Of a stretch of DNA of 64,000 bases, positions 9,589 to 20,869 are shown piece by piece. A program made the position numbers and the translations under genes. The stretch comes from an uncultured Sphingomonadaceae bacterium (GTDB lineage: Bacteria > Pseudomonadota > Alphaproteobacteria > Sphingomonadales > Sphingomonadaceae). Positions within the stretch are counted from its first letter, which is position 1. Each line of letters opens with the position of its first letter. The notes below the pieces were generated by a model that ran no database searches, was not told where the DNA came from, and saw only the letters and a program-made list of their open reading frames with translations. The stretch lies in contig CANKZR010000002.1 in NCBI GenBank assembly GCA_947488625.1, positions 248,001 through 312,000 of the forward strand, written 5' to 3'.

Positions 9589-11874
9589 TCAGCGTTCTAT
9601 CGAGAACGTTACCGAATACCGCCGGGGTTCGCTGTAGAATGCTTCCAGGAATCCGAAGCTGGCCCGGCCATCGAACCCTGCAACGATGACTTGCTTGTCC
9701 GTCACATTGTCCACCCCAAACCTCAATGCCGTTCCACGAGGAGGAAGATCGAATTCTGCACTGAGATTCACGATGGCGTAGTCAGGCGTGCGCAGAGGCG
9801 AATTTTCGACATCGACGAAGGTTTGCGAACGGTAACTTACGTCCGAGCGAAACCGCGCGTCGAGTTCATCCGTAAGCGGCAGCGTATAGGCAAAGCTCAG
9901 GCTGCCGGTGACCTCCGGGGCGTTCTTCAGTTCCCGATCCGTAAGGTCAGTGAGAACCCCATTTACGAAGGATTCAAATTCCAGATATTTGGCATCGAGC
10001 AAACCGACAGCCGCGAATATCTGGAAGCGGGGACTAACACGCGTCGCCAGTTCCAGCTCGAGTCCCTGGATGCGCGAACGACCGGCGTTTTCGTAAGTAA
10101 CGTTCAGATTGGTCTTGTTCACCAGCAATTGCTGATCGGTATATTCGTTTCTGAACACTGCGAGGTTGAGAACGGTTGGGCCGAAGCTGGATTTCACGCC
10201 CACCTCGTAGGCGGTAAGGAATTCCGGATCGTAGGAACCGACTTCCGCGGCCGCCGTCGGCCTACCATTGAAACCGCCGCTGCGGAATCCACGCGACCAT
10301 GATGCGTAGGTCATGACTTCGGGCGTGATATCGTAAGAAAGCGATGCGCGGGGACTGAATGCGTCCCAATCCTCCTCCAGCGTGTAAGGGGTGACGCCCG
10401 GTATCAGCGGCAGGCCGCTCGCTATTCGGACCGCGTCCTGAGTAAATCTCTTTCGTTCGAACGTATAGCGTCCGCCGATCTCAGCGCTCAGCGCATCGGT
10501 GATATCATAGGTAAAATTGGCAAAAGCGGCGTAATTCGTGGTTTTCTGACGATTGTCGAAATCGATATTGAAATCGAGGAACGGCAGGATGCCGGGGGTG
10601 AAACCGAATGCATCCAGCAGCGGCTGTGGTGCGGATTGCAAGGCATCCAGCAAACCATCCGCGACGATCAAGCGGGTGTCATCGGTGGTATTTTCGCGAA
10701 AGAAATACGCGCCGAGCAACAGATTCCCGCGGCCAGCGAAAACAGGAGCGATGAACTGCAGCTCCTGGCTGAATTGCTCGGCGGTTTCGTCATGGAAATC
10801 GCCTGCGTAATTGATCGTCGAAGAGGCATCGCCATCCCGGCCGAATTCTGCACTGACCCAGCGATACCCGCTGATCGATTTCAAAGTGGCATCGCCGATA
10901 TCGTAGGAGACCGTCAGCGCTGCGTTGAAAGCGTCTGTGATATCGCGGTTCAATTCCGGATTCGTATCTGTTCGGTCGATACGTTCGGGAACAGTGCAGC
11001 ACGGTTCGAGGAACGTATTTTGCAATATCGGAAAAAATGCGTCGGCATTGAAGTCGAGCAGGGAATGCGGCGCTGCATTCTGACGGCGACGCAGACCATC
11101 GATTGACAGGACGACGTCGAAAGGAGCAGCATCGTAGTGCAGCAGAGCCCGTCCAGCTACGACGTTCTTGTTGCCCAGGTTATCGCCGGAAGGAATTTCC
11201 TGCCAACCCTCGCCGAATTCTCCCAAGGCGGATATCCCAAGCGCCAGCGTGTCGCTTAACGGAGTCTCGACATTCGCGCGCAATCGCAGCGTATTGTATG
11301 AGCCGTAACGAATGTCGCCTTCGTACTTCGCGACTGCGCCGGGTATATTGCTGACGACATTGATCGCACCTCCGATGGTGTTCTTGCCGAACAGCGACCC
11401 CTGAGGTCCGCGCAACACTTCGATGCGATTGACGCCCAGCAATTCGGTCGTGGCGCCAAAGGTACGGGCAACGTACACGCCATCGATGTACAGGCCCACG
11501 GCGGGATCCGCGGTGATGATGAAGTCGTTTTCACCTACCCCACGAATAAAGGGCGCTATCCCGCCGCTGTTTCCGCCCTGTCCAGGGGTAAAGACGAGGT
11601 TCGGGACGGTTTGCTCGACATCCGTAATGGCATCGAAACCGCGCGCATCGAGCGCGTCCTGACCGAGCGCGCTGACGGAAATAGGAACATCCTGAAGCCG
11701 TTCTTCGCGCCGCCGTGCGGTTACGACGATCGTGTTCTGGCCGGCTTCAGCGGGTTCGGGCTCATCGGCGACTGCTAACGGTTCCGGGACGATTTGTGCA
11801 TGTACCGGATTCGCGAACGTCGCGAGGCCGACCAATACCAGAACCGACAGAGCTCCTTCTTTCTGAACTTGCAT
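9589..11874 (-). CDS. TonB-dependent outer-membrane receptor
   Basis: Signal peptide; NTIVVTARRREERLQDVPISVSAL plug start; RIEVLRGPQGSLFGKNTIGGAINVVS; C-terminal RRYSVTFSIER beta-signal-like end. Confidence 0.95.
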   Translation of the reverse strand: MQVQKEGALSVLVLVGLATFANPVHAQIVPEPLAVADEPEPAEAGQNTIVVTARRREERLQDVPISVSALGQDALDARGFDAITDVEQTVPNLVFTPGQGGNSGGIAPFIRGVGENDFIITADPAVGLYIDGVYVARTFGATTELLGVNRIEVLRGPQGSLFGKNTIGGAINVVSNIPGAVAKYEGDIRYGSYNTLRLRANVETPLSDTLALGISALGEFGEGWQEIPSGDNLGNKNVVAGRALLHYDAAPFDVVLSIDGLRRRQNAAPHSLLDFNADAFFPILQNTFLEPCCTVPERIDRTDTNPELNRDITDAFNAALTVSYDIGDATLKSISGYRWVSAEFGRDGDASSTINYAGDFHDETAEQFSQELQFIAPVFAGRGNLLLGAYFFRENTTDDTRLIVADGLLDALQSAPQPLLDAFGFTPGILPFLDFNIDFDNRQKTTNYAAFANFTYDITDALSAEIGGRYTFERKRFTQDAVRIASGLPLIPGVTPYTLEEDWDAFSPRASLSYDITPEVMTYASWSRGFRSGGFNGRPTAAAEVGSYDPEFLTAYEVGVKSSFGPTVLNLAVFRNEYTDQQLLVNKTNLNVTYENAGRSRIQGLELELATRVSPRFQIFAAVGLLDAKYLEFESFVNGVLTDLTDRELKNAPEVTGSLSFAYTLPLTDELDARFRSDVSYRSQTFVDVENSPLRTPDYAIVNLSAEFDLPPRGTALRFGVDNVTDKQVIVAGFDGRASFGFLEAFYSEPRRYSVTFSIER

Positions 11875-12227
11875 ATTGCCCCTCCCAGGAACCGCGTCCA
11901 CTGTTTCGATATTTTGGTATGTCTACGAATTATAGACGTGGCAAGCGTGCCTAACTGCGAAACGCGTCATGTTGTTGCTATCCTGCCACGCAAACCCGAA
12001 CTGCTTCGCGATCTAATCATGACCGTTCGACCAGCTATTGCGATGTGCATGCTTGTGACAACGATGGCATCCCCCGAAAGAGACCGATGAATTGAAATTG
12101 GCGTTCAGGTCCATGCGCAAAGCGCGAATTGCGTGTGGCAGCGAAGCGTCATGCGGAACGCAGCCGCGATCCGTTCCTGTAGTGGAAGTGCACCGCCCAT
12201 CACAGCGTTACGCGACGAAATTCTAAG

Positions 12228-12258
12228 TCGCGAAAGCGATGAGCCCTTTCGCGATTTT
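12228..12258 (+). terminator. Hairpin with short T-run (candidate intrinsic terminator)
   Basis: tcgcgaaag - cgatgagcc - ctttcgcga perfect 9-bp stem followed by tttt. Confidence 0.4.
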
Positions 12259-12377
12259 CAATTTTCTTGGTGACGATTGAGCGCATCCCTTCCATCAGGA
12301 AATACTCGACAGCTGCGCGAAGTCATCGCGCAATGGACTGCTTCCTGTAGCGGATTATGATGAAGTCAGGCGGGCGA

Positions 12378-13574
12378 TCAGCGCCAGCCGTTCTGCAGGA
12401 ACTCCAGTGCGCATCCTGCCAGGAAGGCGCTGCCGAGCGGCATGACGCTTTCGTCGAGAACCATGCGGCTGGAATGCAGGCCGCAGCAGCCCTTCCAGTC
12501 CACCCCTTCGGCCGCTGCGCCCAGGAAGAACATCGCACCCGGCACCTTTTCCAGAACGTAGGAGAAATCTTCCGCGCCCATTGTGGGTGCTGGGCGGTCG
12601 GCCCAGGGGGTATCTCCGCCCAGCGCCAACGCCACTTCCTTGCCCAGCGATACGGCGCGGGCATCGTTGATGGTGGCAGGGAAACCGTCGATGAAACGGA
12701 CTTCTGCCTCGCAGCCGTGGGCGCGGGCCACGTTTTCGGCGACGCGCGCGATCGTTTCGCGGATGACCTTGCGTCTTTCCGGCGACAATGTGCGGATCGT
12801 GCCCATCATCTCCACGCTGTCGGGAATGATGTTGTGCGCGGAACCAGCCTCGATCTTCGTGATGGAAACCACCGCGGCTTCCGCTGCGTCGAAGCGGCGC
12901 GTCATCATGGTTTGCAGGGCCAGCACGATTTCCGCGCTTACAGGGATCGGGTCTATCGTGTCGTAGGGCATGGAGGCATGTCCGCCATTGCCCCGCACGG
13001 TGATTTCCAGTTGGTCGGCAGATGCCATCATCGGTCCGCCGCGACCTTCCAGACGGCCATGCGGCGCGTTGGGCCAGACGTGGAGGGCAAAGGCCGCATC
13101 GGGCAGCGGATCGATCAGCCCGTCGTCCAGCATATGGCGCGCGCCATGATAGCCTTCCTCCCCCGGCTGGAACATGAAGAGCACCTCGCCCTTCAAGCTA
13201 TCCTGACGCGCAGCCAGCACGCGTGCGGCGCCTGCCAGCATGGCGGTGTGGGCGTCGTGGCCACAGGCGTGCATCCGGCCGGGGATCTGCGAGGCGAAGT
13301 CCACTCCCGAATGCTCTTCCATCGGCAAGGCGTCCATATCGCCTCGCAGCAGCACCCGGCGCCCGGCATGGGCGCCTTTCAGCACTGCCACCGCACCCGT
13401 GCACGATGGCCCCTCGCGCCATTCCAGCGGCAGGTCGGCCAGCGCTTCCTTCACCTTGGCCAGCGTTTTCGGGGTATCGAGGCCTAGTTCAGGTTCGGCA
13501 TGGATGGCGCGGCGCAGGGCGGTAATTGCCCCTTCGTGCGAACGGGCTGCGTCCAGTAATTCCTCGGTCAGCAT
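12378..13574 (-). CDS. M20 family amidohydrolase/metallopeptidase (hippurate-hydrolase-like)
   Basis: RGDMDALPMEE, MHACGHDAHTAMLAG, FQPGEEGYHGARHML, APTMGAEDFSYVLEKVPGAMFFLG. Confidence 0.95.
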   Translation of the reverse strand: MLTEELLDAARSHEGAITALRRAIHAEPELGLDTPKTLAKVKEALADLPLEWREGPSCTGAVAVLKGAHAGRRVLLRGDMDALPMEEHSGVDFASQIPGRMHACGHDAHTAMLAGAARVLAARQDSLKGEVLFMFQPGEEGYHGARHMLDDGLIDPLPDAAFALHVWPNAPHGRLEGRGGPMMASADQLEITVRGNGGHASMPYDTIDPIPVSAEIVLALQTMMTRRFDAAEAAVVSITKIEAGSAHNIIPDSVEMMGTIRTLSPERRKVIRETIARVAENVARAHGCEAEVRFIDGFPATINDARAVSLGKEVALALGGDTPWADRPAPTMGAEDFSYVLEKVPGAMFFLGAAAEGVDWKGCCGLHSSRMVLDESVMPLGSAFLAGCALEFLQNGWR

Positions 13575-13805
13575 GACAGTCCCCGAATATAGAGGTGGCG
13601 AGGGTGCTCCCCGCGAAGATTGAAAAAGGACTTATGCCACCCATCTTGCCGTTCTGCACCACAGAAACCGACATCACGCGTGACGCGTCGGTAACAATGC
13701 CCGCGTCACTTGTTGCAGATCGGCACCTGTCGGCGCGGCGGATTGGCGCACTTGTTGCAAAAACCGTAGCATTTGGCGCGACCCCATGTTTAAGGCGAGC
13801 AGGTT

Positions 13806-14858
13806 ATGGACGGAAGCATTCATCTCTTCGACCGCTTGCCGCAGGTCGACGCGGTTCCGCGCGCAGAGAACGATGTCGCCATCTCGTCCGTTCGCACCCG
13901 GCCGCTGGTGGGTCTGATCCGCAACGGGCGCAGTCATCGTAACGAAGGGCACGCCAACGGTCGCAGCGCAGGGCGTAACAGCGCCGACGAACTGGGTGAG
14001 AACGTGCTGCTGGCAACGCCGCACCGCCGCAGCGAGTTGCCCGGTGTGCTAACCGATTTTGCAGAAAAGCGCGTGGATTATATCGCGATCGACGGCGGCG
14101 ATGGTACGGTGCGCGACGTGCTGACCTGCGGGGCCGGCATTTTCGGTGACAGCTGGCCGATGTTGATCGTCCTTCCCGGCGGCAAGACCAATGCGCTGGC
14201 GCTGGACCTTGGCATCCCCACGGACTGGTCTTTCAACGATGCGCTGGCCGCGGTGCAACGTGGGGGACTGGTACGCCGTCAGCCGCTGGTAATAACGCAG
14301 CGCGACGACGATCGTGCGCAGGTGCGCGGCTTCGTGATGGGGGCAGGGGTATTCAATCAGGCCATCACCCTGGGGCAGCGCAGTCACGATCTCGGTGCGT
14401 TCAATCACGCCGTCGTCGCGATCACCGCAGTCTGGAGCATGGCGCAGGCGATGCTGGGCATGTCCGGCAACAAGTGGCGACAGGGTACGGCCATGCGCAT
14501 CCAGCGGTCCAGCGGCGTCGAGCTAGACCACTGCGGCGGCCTGCCTGCAGATGAGCGTTACCTGATGTTCGCATCGACCTTGCAGACATATCCCGCCGGG
14601 CTCGATCCGTTTCGCGAGGTCGAGGAACCGCTGCAAGTCGCGGTGATGGACAATGCGCGCCGACGCATGTTGCTCAGCCTTCCGTCGATCTTTCGCGGGA
14701 AGAGCACGGCGGCCACGCGGCGCTGCGGTTTTCATGTCTTTGGCGATAGCGCCGTAGACCTGGATATCGGTGACCCTTTCATCCTTGATGGCGAGGCTTT
14801 CCCTGCCGGGCAATATCGCCTGTCCGCCGGGCCCAGGCTGCGCTTCGTCGTACCGTGA
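13806..14858 (+). CDS. Diacylglycerol/lipid kinase catalytic-domain protein
   Basis: YIAIDGGDGTVRDVLTCG glycine-rich kinase motif and IVLPGGKTNALALDLG. Confidence 0.83.
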   Translation: MDGSIHLFDRLPQVDAVPRAENDVAISSVRTRPLVGLIRNGRSHRNEGHANGRSAGRNSADELGENVLLATPHRRSELPGVLTDFAEKRVDYIAIDGGDGTVRDVLTCGAGIFGDSWPMLIVLPGGKTNALALDLGIPTDWSFNDALAAVQRGGLVRRQPLVITQRDDDRAQVRGFVMGAGVFNQAITLGQRSHDLGAFNHAVVAITAVWSMAQAMLGMSGNKWRQGTAMRIQRSSGVELDHCGGLPADERYLMFASTLQTYPAGLDPFREVEEPLQVAVMDNARRRMLLSLPSIFRGKSTAATRRCGFHVFGDSAVDLDIGDPFILDGEAFPAGQYRLSAGPRLRFVVP

Positions 14859-14868
14859 AGGTGGTATC

Positions 14869-15762
14869 GTGAAGTTGCGCTTGCGCGTCGGCGCGGCGCT
14901 TTCACGCGAGGTGGATCCAGCTGTTTCTGCATTCGCTGCAAAGCTGGCGCAGGACGCGGCCACCCTTGGGGTGCTGTTCTATGGATCGAACCTGCGCACT
15001 GGGTTGCGCGAGGGCGTGCTCGATTTCTACGTGCTGACCGCAGGCGAGCCCGAACCCGGCCTGTGGCCCACCGTTTCCTACCGCGAATGGGAATACGAGG
15101 GCGAAACCCTGCGCGCAAAGATCGCCACGATGACGCTGGAGAAATTCGCGCAGGCTGCCCGCGGAGAGACGATCGACACCACCATATGGGCGCGGTTCGT
15201 CCAGCCCAGTGCGCTTGTATGGTGCCGCGACGAAACCGCTCGCCTGTATATCAGCACAGCTATCGAGTCTGCCGCCATCACGGCCGCGAGGCTTGCCGTT
15301 GCAGCGGGACCGGAAAGCGGTGTGGAGGAGGATTTCTGGCGTGCCTTGTTCCGCAAGACCTATCGCGCCGAATTCCGGGTTGAGAAGCCGGGGCGGGAGG
15401 ATTCCATTCTTTCGCTCAATGCCGAACACTTCTCCGGACTGCTGCCCGATGCGCTTTCCGCCGGCAGCATCCCCTTTGGCCGCGATGGCGACGTACTGAC
15501 GCCGCGTATTACTGTCGCGCAGCGCGACGAGGTGCTCTCATGGTGGCGGAAACGTCGCCGGATGGGCAAGCCGCTGAATATCGCGCGGCTGGCACGGGCC
15601 ACGCGCACCTTCGACGGCGCGGCGCGCTACGCGGCATGGAAGGTGGAACGGCACACCGGCGAGGCGATCGAGGTTACGCCGTTCCGCGAGAAACACCCGA
15701 TCCTTTCCGCTCCTGCGGTCGCCTTCAAGCTGTGGCGGGCAAGGAAGAAGCGAACCGATTAG
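14869..15762 (+). CDS. Tam41/Mmp37-like nucleotidyltransferase (putative CDP-diacylglycerol synthase)
   Basis: GTG start 10 nt after the lipid kinase. VLFYGSNLRTGLREGVLDFYVL nucleotidyltransferase-like motif, AKIATMTLEKFAQAARG...IWARFVQPSALVW and C-terminal NIARLARATRTFDGAARYAAWKVERHTG parallel Tam41 architecture from memory. Confidence 0.6.
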   Translation: MKLRLRVGAALSREVDPAVSAFAAKLAQDAATLGVLFYGSNLRTGLREGVLDFYVLTAGEPEPGLWPTVSYREWEYEGETLRAKIATMTLEKFAQAARGETIDTTIWARFVQPSALVWCRDETARLYISTAIESAAITAARLAVAAGPESGVEEDFWRALFRKTYRAEFRVEKPGREDSILSLNAEHFSGLLPDALSAGSIPFGRDGDVLTPRITVAQRDEVLSWWRKRRRMGKPLNIARLARATRTFDGAARYAAWKVERHTGEAIEVTPFREKHPILSAPAVAFKLWRARKKRTD

Positions 15763-15765
15763 GCC

Positions 15766-16251
15766 TTACATGTAGCGCATGCGGATCGACATCGGCAGCA
15801 CTTCGCGGCCGATAGTGAAGCGCGTCTTGTCGATGCTTGGCTTGCCAAGATTGAAGATGTTGATGCTGGGGTTGTTCGACATGCCGCCGCCATCGCGGGT
15901 AATGTCTGTGCGACCGTTGCCGTTCTTGTCATGACGGATGGCGATGGCGTAATTACCAGGGCGCGGCACCGGCATGCAGACCATCATTGTGCCGCTGCGC
16001 GCAGGCAGTTCGATCCGGTTGATCCACCTGCCGCTTTCCAGCCAGTCGGCACTGGTGCCGGGGTAGAGCTGGAAACGCATGGTGCCGCCTGAACCTTCGA
16101 TATTGGTCACCTGCATCCAGACCGCCGGGCCGCTGCCCTGACACGGTGCAACCGAATGCCTTATCTCGTTACGGAATTGCGCGTTGGCAGGAGCACTCAG
16201 CCCCACGGCGATGGCCGCCACTGCGAAAAGGCGAAGTATTTTCTTCGTCAT
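15766..16251 (-). CDS. DUF2141 domain-containing exported protein (copy 2)
   Basis: Signal peptide MTKKILRLFAVAAIAVGLSAPANA; PGNYAIAIRHDKNGNGRTDITRDGGGMSNNPSI. Confidence 0.85.
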   Translation of the reverse strand: MTKKILRLFAVAAIAVGLSAPANAQFRNEIRHSVAPCQGSGPAVWMQVTNIEGSGGTMRFQLYPGTSADWLESGRWINRIELPARSGTMMVCMPVPRPGNYAIAIRHDKNGNGRTDITRDGGGMSNNPSINIFNLGKPSIDKTRFTIGREVLPMSIRMRYM

Positions 16252-16489
16252 AAAAATTCTGATCCCCTGGGCCAGTAACGTTATCGCGGGCACCGCAAAT
16301 GGTCGCCATACAGACGATTTCCACTGGCAATAGCTGTTATTTGCCCGATTTTTGCCATGTACGCAGTGAACCGGGGCTGAAGAAGGCGGCAATCGCGCGC
16401 TAAGGGCGCTGTTACGCATGGACTGGTGGAAAACGCGTCTGATGCTGCTTGTTACCCGATTCGCGTCCCTCTAACGCGGGAAGTTGATT

Positions 16490-17155
16490 ATGGCCCATCC
16501 TCTTATCTCACCCTCCATCCTGTCCGCAGACTTCGCGAAGCTGGGAGAAGAAGTGCGCGCCATCGACGCCGCCGGTTGCGACTGGGTGCATGTCGATGTG
16601 ATGGACGGGCATTACGTGCCCAATCTCACCATCGGTCCTGCGGTGGTGAAGGCACTTCGCCCGCATTCGAAAAAAACGTTCGACGTGCACCTGATGGTGT
16701 CGCCGGTGGACATGTGGATAGACGAATTCGCTGATGCCGGCGCCGATATCATCACCGTGCATCCCGAGGCGGGCGCCCATGTTCACCGCAGCGTGCAGGC
16801 AATCCGGGCTGCGGGCTGCAAGGCTGGCATATCGCTGAACCCTGCAACGCCTGCCAAGATGCTGGATTACCTCCTCGAGGAGATCGACCTGGTGCTGATC
16901 ATGAGCGTGAACCCCGGCTTTGGCGGGCAAAGCTTCATCCATTCGCAACTGCGCAAGATCGAGGCAGTGCGCAAGGCGATCGACAAGGGCGGTCACGATG
17001 TGCTGATCGAGGTTGATGGTGGGGTGAACGCGGACACCGCCCGGTTGTGCGTGGATGCCGGAGCGGACGTGCTGGTGGCAGGCTCGGCCACGTTCAAGGG
17101 CGGGCCCGATTGCTATGCCGACAATATCGCGATGCTTCGGGGAGAGGCCCGGTGA
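16490..17155 (+). CDS. rpe: Ribulose-phosphate 3-epimerase
   Basis: [56 protein letters not shown]. Confidence 0.98.
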   Translation: MAHPLISPSILSADFAKLGEEVRAIDAAGCDWVHVDVMDGHYVPNLTIGPAVVKALRPHSKKTFDVHLMVSPVDMWIDEFADAGADIITVHPEAGAHVHRSVQAIRAAGCKAGISLNPATPAKMLDYLLEEIDLVLIMSVNPGFGGQSFIHSQLRKIEAVRKAIDKGGHDVLIEVDGGVNADTARLCVDAGADVLVAGSATFKGGPDCYADNIAMLRGEAR

Positions 17156-19056
17156 ACGCGCATTCGGCCGAGCTTGCTGGCAAGGCCCGGCGCCAGGGCG
17201 AAGACAAGGTTGCGAACATCGACGGCGGAACGAACCGCCAACTGGCAATCCCCCTGGGTGACGAAGCGCGCGAAGACCTGATTGCCCCTGCTCCTGGCAA
17301 CGAACCCGTAGCCGAACCGGTGGTAGAAGACGCCAAGGATCTCGCCCCGGACCGGTCGCTGGCGATTTCCGATTTTGCGCCACCTTCCGCTTCGGCCTCG
17401 GAACGGTTTATGCGGCTTGCTTTCAGCATGGGCGTTTCTCACAGCACTATCGTGGCGCCCTTCCGCAAGCCGTTGCGACCACGGCTGCAGGCCACGGTGA
17501 CAACCCCGCTGGAGGGGGATCGTGCTGCTGGAATGGCGCTGCGAGCCGGTCACTTTTACGTCTATGGCGTCAAGGCGCCGTTTGCACAGGTCGACATGGG
17601 GCCGCTGGGCAATCTCAGCCCACCGTTCGAGCGGGTCGTGCAGGGCTTTACGTGGCTGCGCGATCTTGCAACGTCGGGGACCCCGCCGCAGTGCCGCCAG
17701 GTGGGGGAGCGTCTGCTCGTATCCTGGTTCGATGCCAATCCCGCTATCGGCAAGGGGCCTGCGTGGAAGGTCGAGAATGTCGGGCTTCGCCTGCTCGCCT
17801 GGCTGGTGCATGCACCGCTGCTGATTTCCGGCAATGACGCTGCTTTGCGCCAACGTGTGCTTACCGCCATGTCGGACACCGCGCGATGGCTGGATCGCAA
17901 TGTCGGCAAGGCAGATGATCGGCTGGGCGAAGTTGCCGGCTGGTGCGCGATTACCGCGGCGGGACTGCTGCTGCCCGAAGGCAAGCCGCGCCGCCTGTTT
18001 GGCGAGGCCGGACTGGCCCGTGCACTGGGTGAGGCTGTGGGCGAGGATGGCGGACTGCTGTCGCGCAGCCCGGATGCGCAGATGCAGGCGATTGCCAATC
18101 TGATCGACCTGCGCGCCTGTTACGAGGCGGCCGGGCACGAACCGCCCAGGCTGCTGGGCACCATGCTGCACATGCTGGTCCCTCCGCTGCTGGCGCTGAC
18201 CCATGGCGACGGCGGACTGGGCAACTGGCAGGGCGGCGGCGCGACCAAAGCCTCCCGCCTGTCGCGCCTTGTCGGGGCCAGCGGTGTGCGCACCCGCCCC
18301 CTGAAGGAGCCGAGCGGCTGGGGCTACCAGCGCGTCACCGCGCGCAAGGCCACGCTTCTGATGGATGGTTCTCCGCCGCCGCTAGGCCACCATGCACGGC
18401 ACGGCTGCGCTTCCACCCTTGCGCTGGAATTCAGTCACGCAGAGCACCGACTGATCGTGAATTGCGGCGGCGCTGCGCTGGCGGGTGGACAGGTTCCGGT
18501 GCGGATCGAGCAGGGGCTGCGCGCCACGGCGGCGCATTCCACACTTGTGTTGGGCGATGCCAATTCCACCGCCGTGCTGATTGATGGCAAGCTGGGCTCC
18601 GGCGTTGGCGAAGTGCAGATCGACACGCGGCAGGTGAAGCTGGAAAACGGCTCCGCCACCCGGATCGAGGCGAGTCACGATGGCTACGCCTCGCGGTTCG
18701 GGTTGATACACCGCCGTATCCTGATGCTGCGCGAGGACGGGCAGGAACTGCGCGGGGAGGACGTGCTCGTTCCTTCCGGCCGCAAGGGGAAGCGCGGCAA
18801 GGTGCCGTTTGCTATCCGGTTCCACCTTGGCCGCCATGTCGAGACCACGCTGACCGATAGCGGCAAGGGCGCCAGCCTGATGTTGCCCGATGGCAGTCTG
18901 TGGCAATTCGCGACCGGCGCGGAAAGCCTGGAACTGGAAGAGAGCCTGTGGGTCGATGGCAATGGCAAGCCGCATCCGGTACAGCAATTGGTGATAGAGG
19001 GATTCGCCTCGCGCGGCGGCGGCAATTTTGCCTGGCTGCTCAAACGCATGGGATAG
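17152..19056 (+). CDS. Heparinase II/III family protein
   Basis: GTG start overlapping rpe stop; C-terminal [27 protein letters not shown]...[10 protein letters not shown] pattern of bacterial heparinase II/III-like proteins. Confidence 0.88.
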   Translation: MNAHSAELAGKARRQGEDKVANIDGGTNRQLAIPLGDEAREDLIAPAPGNEPVAEPVVEDAKDLAPDRSLAISDFAPPSASASERFMRLAFSMGVSHSTIVAPFRKPLRPRLQATVTTPLEGDRAAGMALRAGHFYVYGVKAPFAQVDMGPLGNLSPPFERVVQGFTWLRDLATSGTPPQCRQVGERLLVSWFDANPAIGKGPAWKVENVGLRLLAWLVHAPLLISGNDAALRQRVLTAMSDTARWLDRNVGKADDRLGEVAGWCAITAAGLLLPEGKPRRLFGEAGLARALGEAVGEDGGLLSRSPDAQMQAIANLIDLRACYEAAGHEPPRLLGTMLHMLVPPLLALTHGDGGLGNWQGGGATKASRLSRLVGASGVRTRPLKEPSGWGYQRVTARKATLLMDGSPPPLGHHARHGCASTLALEFSHAEHRLIVNCGGAALAGGQVPVRIEQGLRATAAHSTLVLGDANSTAVLIDGKLGSGVGEVQIDTRQVKLENGSATRIEASHDGYASRFGLIHRRILMLREDGQELRGEDVLVPSGRKGKRGKVPFAIRFHLGRHVETTLTDSGKGASLMLPDGSLWQFATGAESLELEESLWVDGNGKPHPVQQLVIEGFASRGGGNFAWLLKRMG

Positions 19057-19066
19057 ATTACACGGC

Positions 19067-20689
19067 ATGACGGACGTTGCGATCAAACGGGCACTGCTTT
19101 CGGTGTCCGACAAGGCGGGTATTGTCGAATTGGGCGGCAAGCTGGCGAAAGCCGGGGTAGAGCTGGTGTCCACAGGCGGCACGGCCCGCGCATTGCGTGA
19201 CGCCGGGCTGGATGTGCTGGATGTATCCGAAATTACCGGCTTTCCCGAGATGATGGATGGCCGCGTGAAGACGCTGCATCCCATGGTGCACGGCGGGCTG
19301 CTGGCCGTGCGCGACAACGCCGATCACACCGCCGCGATGGACACGCATGACATCGGTGGAATCGATTTGCTCGTGGTGAACCTCTACCCGTTCGAGGAGA
19401 CAGTGGCGCGCGGGGCCAGTCGAGAGGAAATCGTCGAGAATATCGACATCGGCGGCCCGGCCATGGTTCGCTCCGCCAGCAAGAACCACCAGTTCGTCAC
19501 CATCGTTACCGATCCTGCGGACTACGCCGAACTGACCGAGGAACTGGCCGAACACGACGGCGCCACGACGCAAGCGTTCCGCACACGCATGGCGGCCAAG
19601 GCCTTCGCCAAGACGGCAAGCTACGACGCGGCAATCGCCAACTGGTTCGCCTTTGGCGATGCGTTCACCAACCCGCTGGGTTCTGAAGCCCTGAAGGCAA
19701 CACCGTTCGTCGACAAGCTGCCGCTGGCTTTCACCAAGAAGGACGAGCTGCGTTACGGCGAGAATCCGCACCAGGCCGCCGCTGTCTATCTGCCGCAAAG
19801 CACCAGCGTGCAGGGCATTCCGCAGGCCGAGCAGGTGCAGGGCAAGGAGCTGTCCTACAACAACTACAACGATGCCGATGCCGCGCTGGAACTGGTTGCC
19901 GAATTTGCCGGCGGCGATCCCGCCGTGGTGATCGTGAAACACGCCAATCCGTGCGGCGTGGCGCAATCCTCGACCTTGCTTGAGGCGTGGCAAAAGGCGC
20001 TGGCATGCGATAGCGTATCGGCCTTTGGCGGCATCGTGGCGGTGAACCGACCCTTGGACGGACAGACTGCGAAGGCGATCTGCAAGATCTTTACCGAAGT
20101 TGTGATTGCCCCCGGTGCCGATGATGCAGCGCGCGAGGCTTTTGCTGCGAAAAAGAACCTGCGCCTGCTGCTGATCGATGATTTTCCGCAGGCCGACCGT
20201 AGCGGCTTTCAGATGAAGACCATTGCAGGCGGGATGCTGTTGCAGTCGCGCGATAACGGTGTGATCGGTGCCGAGGACCTGAAGGTTGTCACCAAGCGTC
20301 AACCCGGAGAGCAGGAAATTGCCGATGCCCTGTTCGCGTGGAAAGTGGCCAAGCACGTAAAGTCGAACGCCATCGTCTATGCCAAGGACGGCGCGACGGC
20401 CGGTATCGGCGCTGGCCAGATGAATCGTCGCGATTCCTCTCGTATCGCTGCAGTGCGCGCGGCGGAGGCTGCCGAGGCGGCGGGCTGGGATGCCCCGCGC
20501 ACGCAAGGCAGCGCCGTTGCGTCAGACGCGTTCTTCCCCTTCGCCGACGGGTTGTTGAGCGCGGTGGAAGCAGGCGCGACGATGGTGATCCAGCCCGGCG
20601 GTTCCATGCGCGACGACGAGGTAATTGCCGCCGCCGACGAGGCGGGCATTGCCATGGTGTTCACCGGGATGCGCCATTTCCGTCATTGA
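19067..20689 (+). CDS. purH: Bifunctional AICAR formyltransferase / IMP cyclohydrolase
   Basis: [74 protein letters not shown]. Confidence 0.98.
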   Translation: MTDVAIKRALLSVSDKAGIVELGGKLAKAGVELVSTGGTARALRDAGLDVLDVSEITGFPEMMDGRVKTLHPMVHGGLLAVRDNADHTAAMDTHDIGGIDLLVVNLYPFEETVARGASREEIVENIDIGGPAMVRSASKNHQFVTIVTDPADYAELTEELAEHDGATTQAFRTRMAAKAFAKTASYDAAIANWFAFGDAFTNPLGSEALKATPFVDKLPLAFTKKDELRYGENPHQAAAVYLPQSTSVQGIPQAEQVQGKELSYNNYNDADAALELVAEFAGGDPAVVIVKHANPCGVAQSSTLLEAWQKALACDSVSAFGGIVAVNRPLDGQTAKAICKIFTEVVIAPGADDAAREAFAAKKNLRLLLIDDFPQADRSGFQMKTIAGGMLLQSRDNGVIGAEDLKVVTKRQPGEQEIADALFAWKVAKHVKSNAIVYAKDGATAGIGAGQMNRRDSSRIAAVRAAEAAEAAGWDAPRTQGSAVASDAFFPFADGLLSAVEAGATMVIQPGGSMRDDEVIAAADEAGIAMVFTGMRHFRH

Positions 20690-20869
20690 TTGCGCGTCAT
20701 GCGCAGGTGTGCATGGCGGGGCGCGTTAGATCAGCGTTTCTCACGACAAGGCGTTGCGCTCATACGGCGAGCGGGCGATGCTGCAAGGCGAGTTCAGTCG
20801 TTCGAAAGTAACTTCACGCTAGGGTTTGAGCTAATAAAGAATAACACACGATTTGATCGGACCGCTCCA

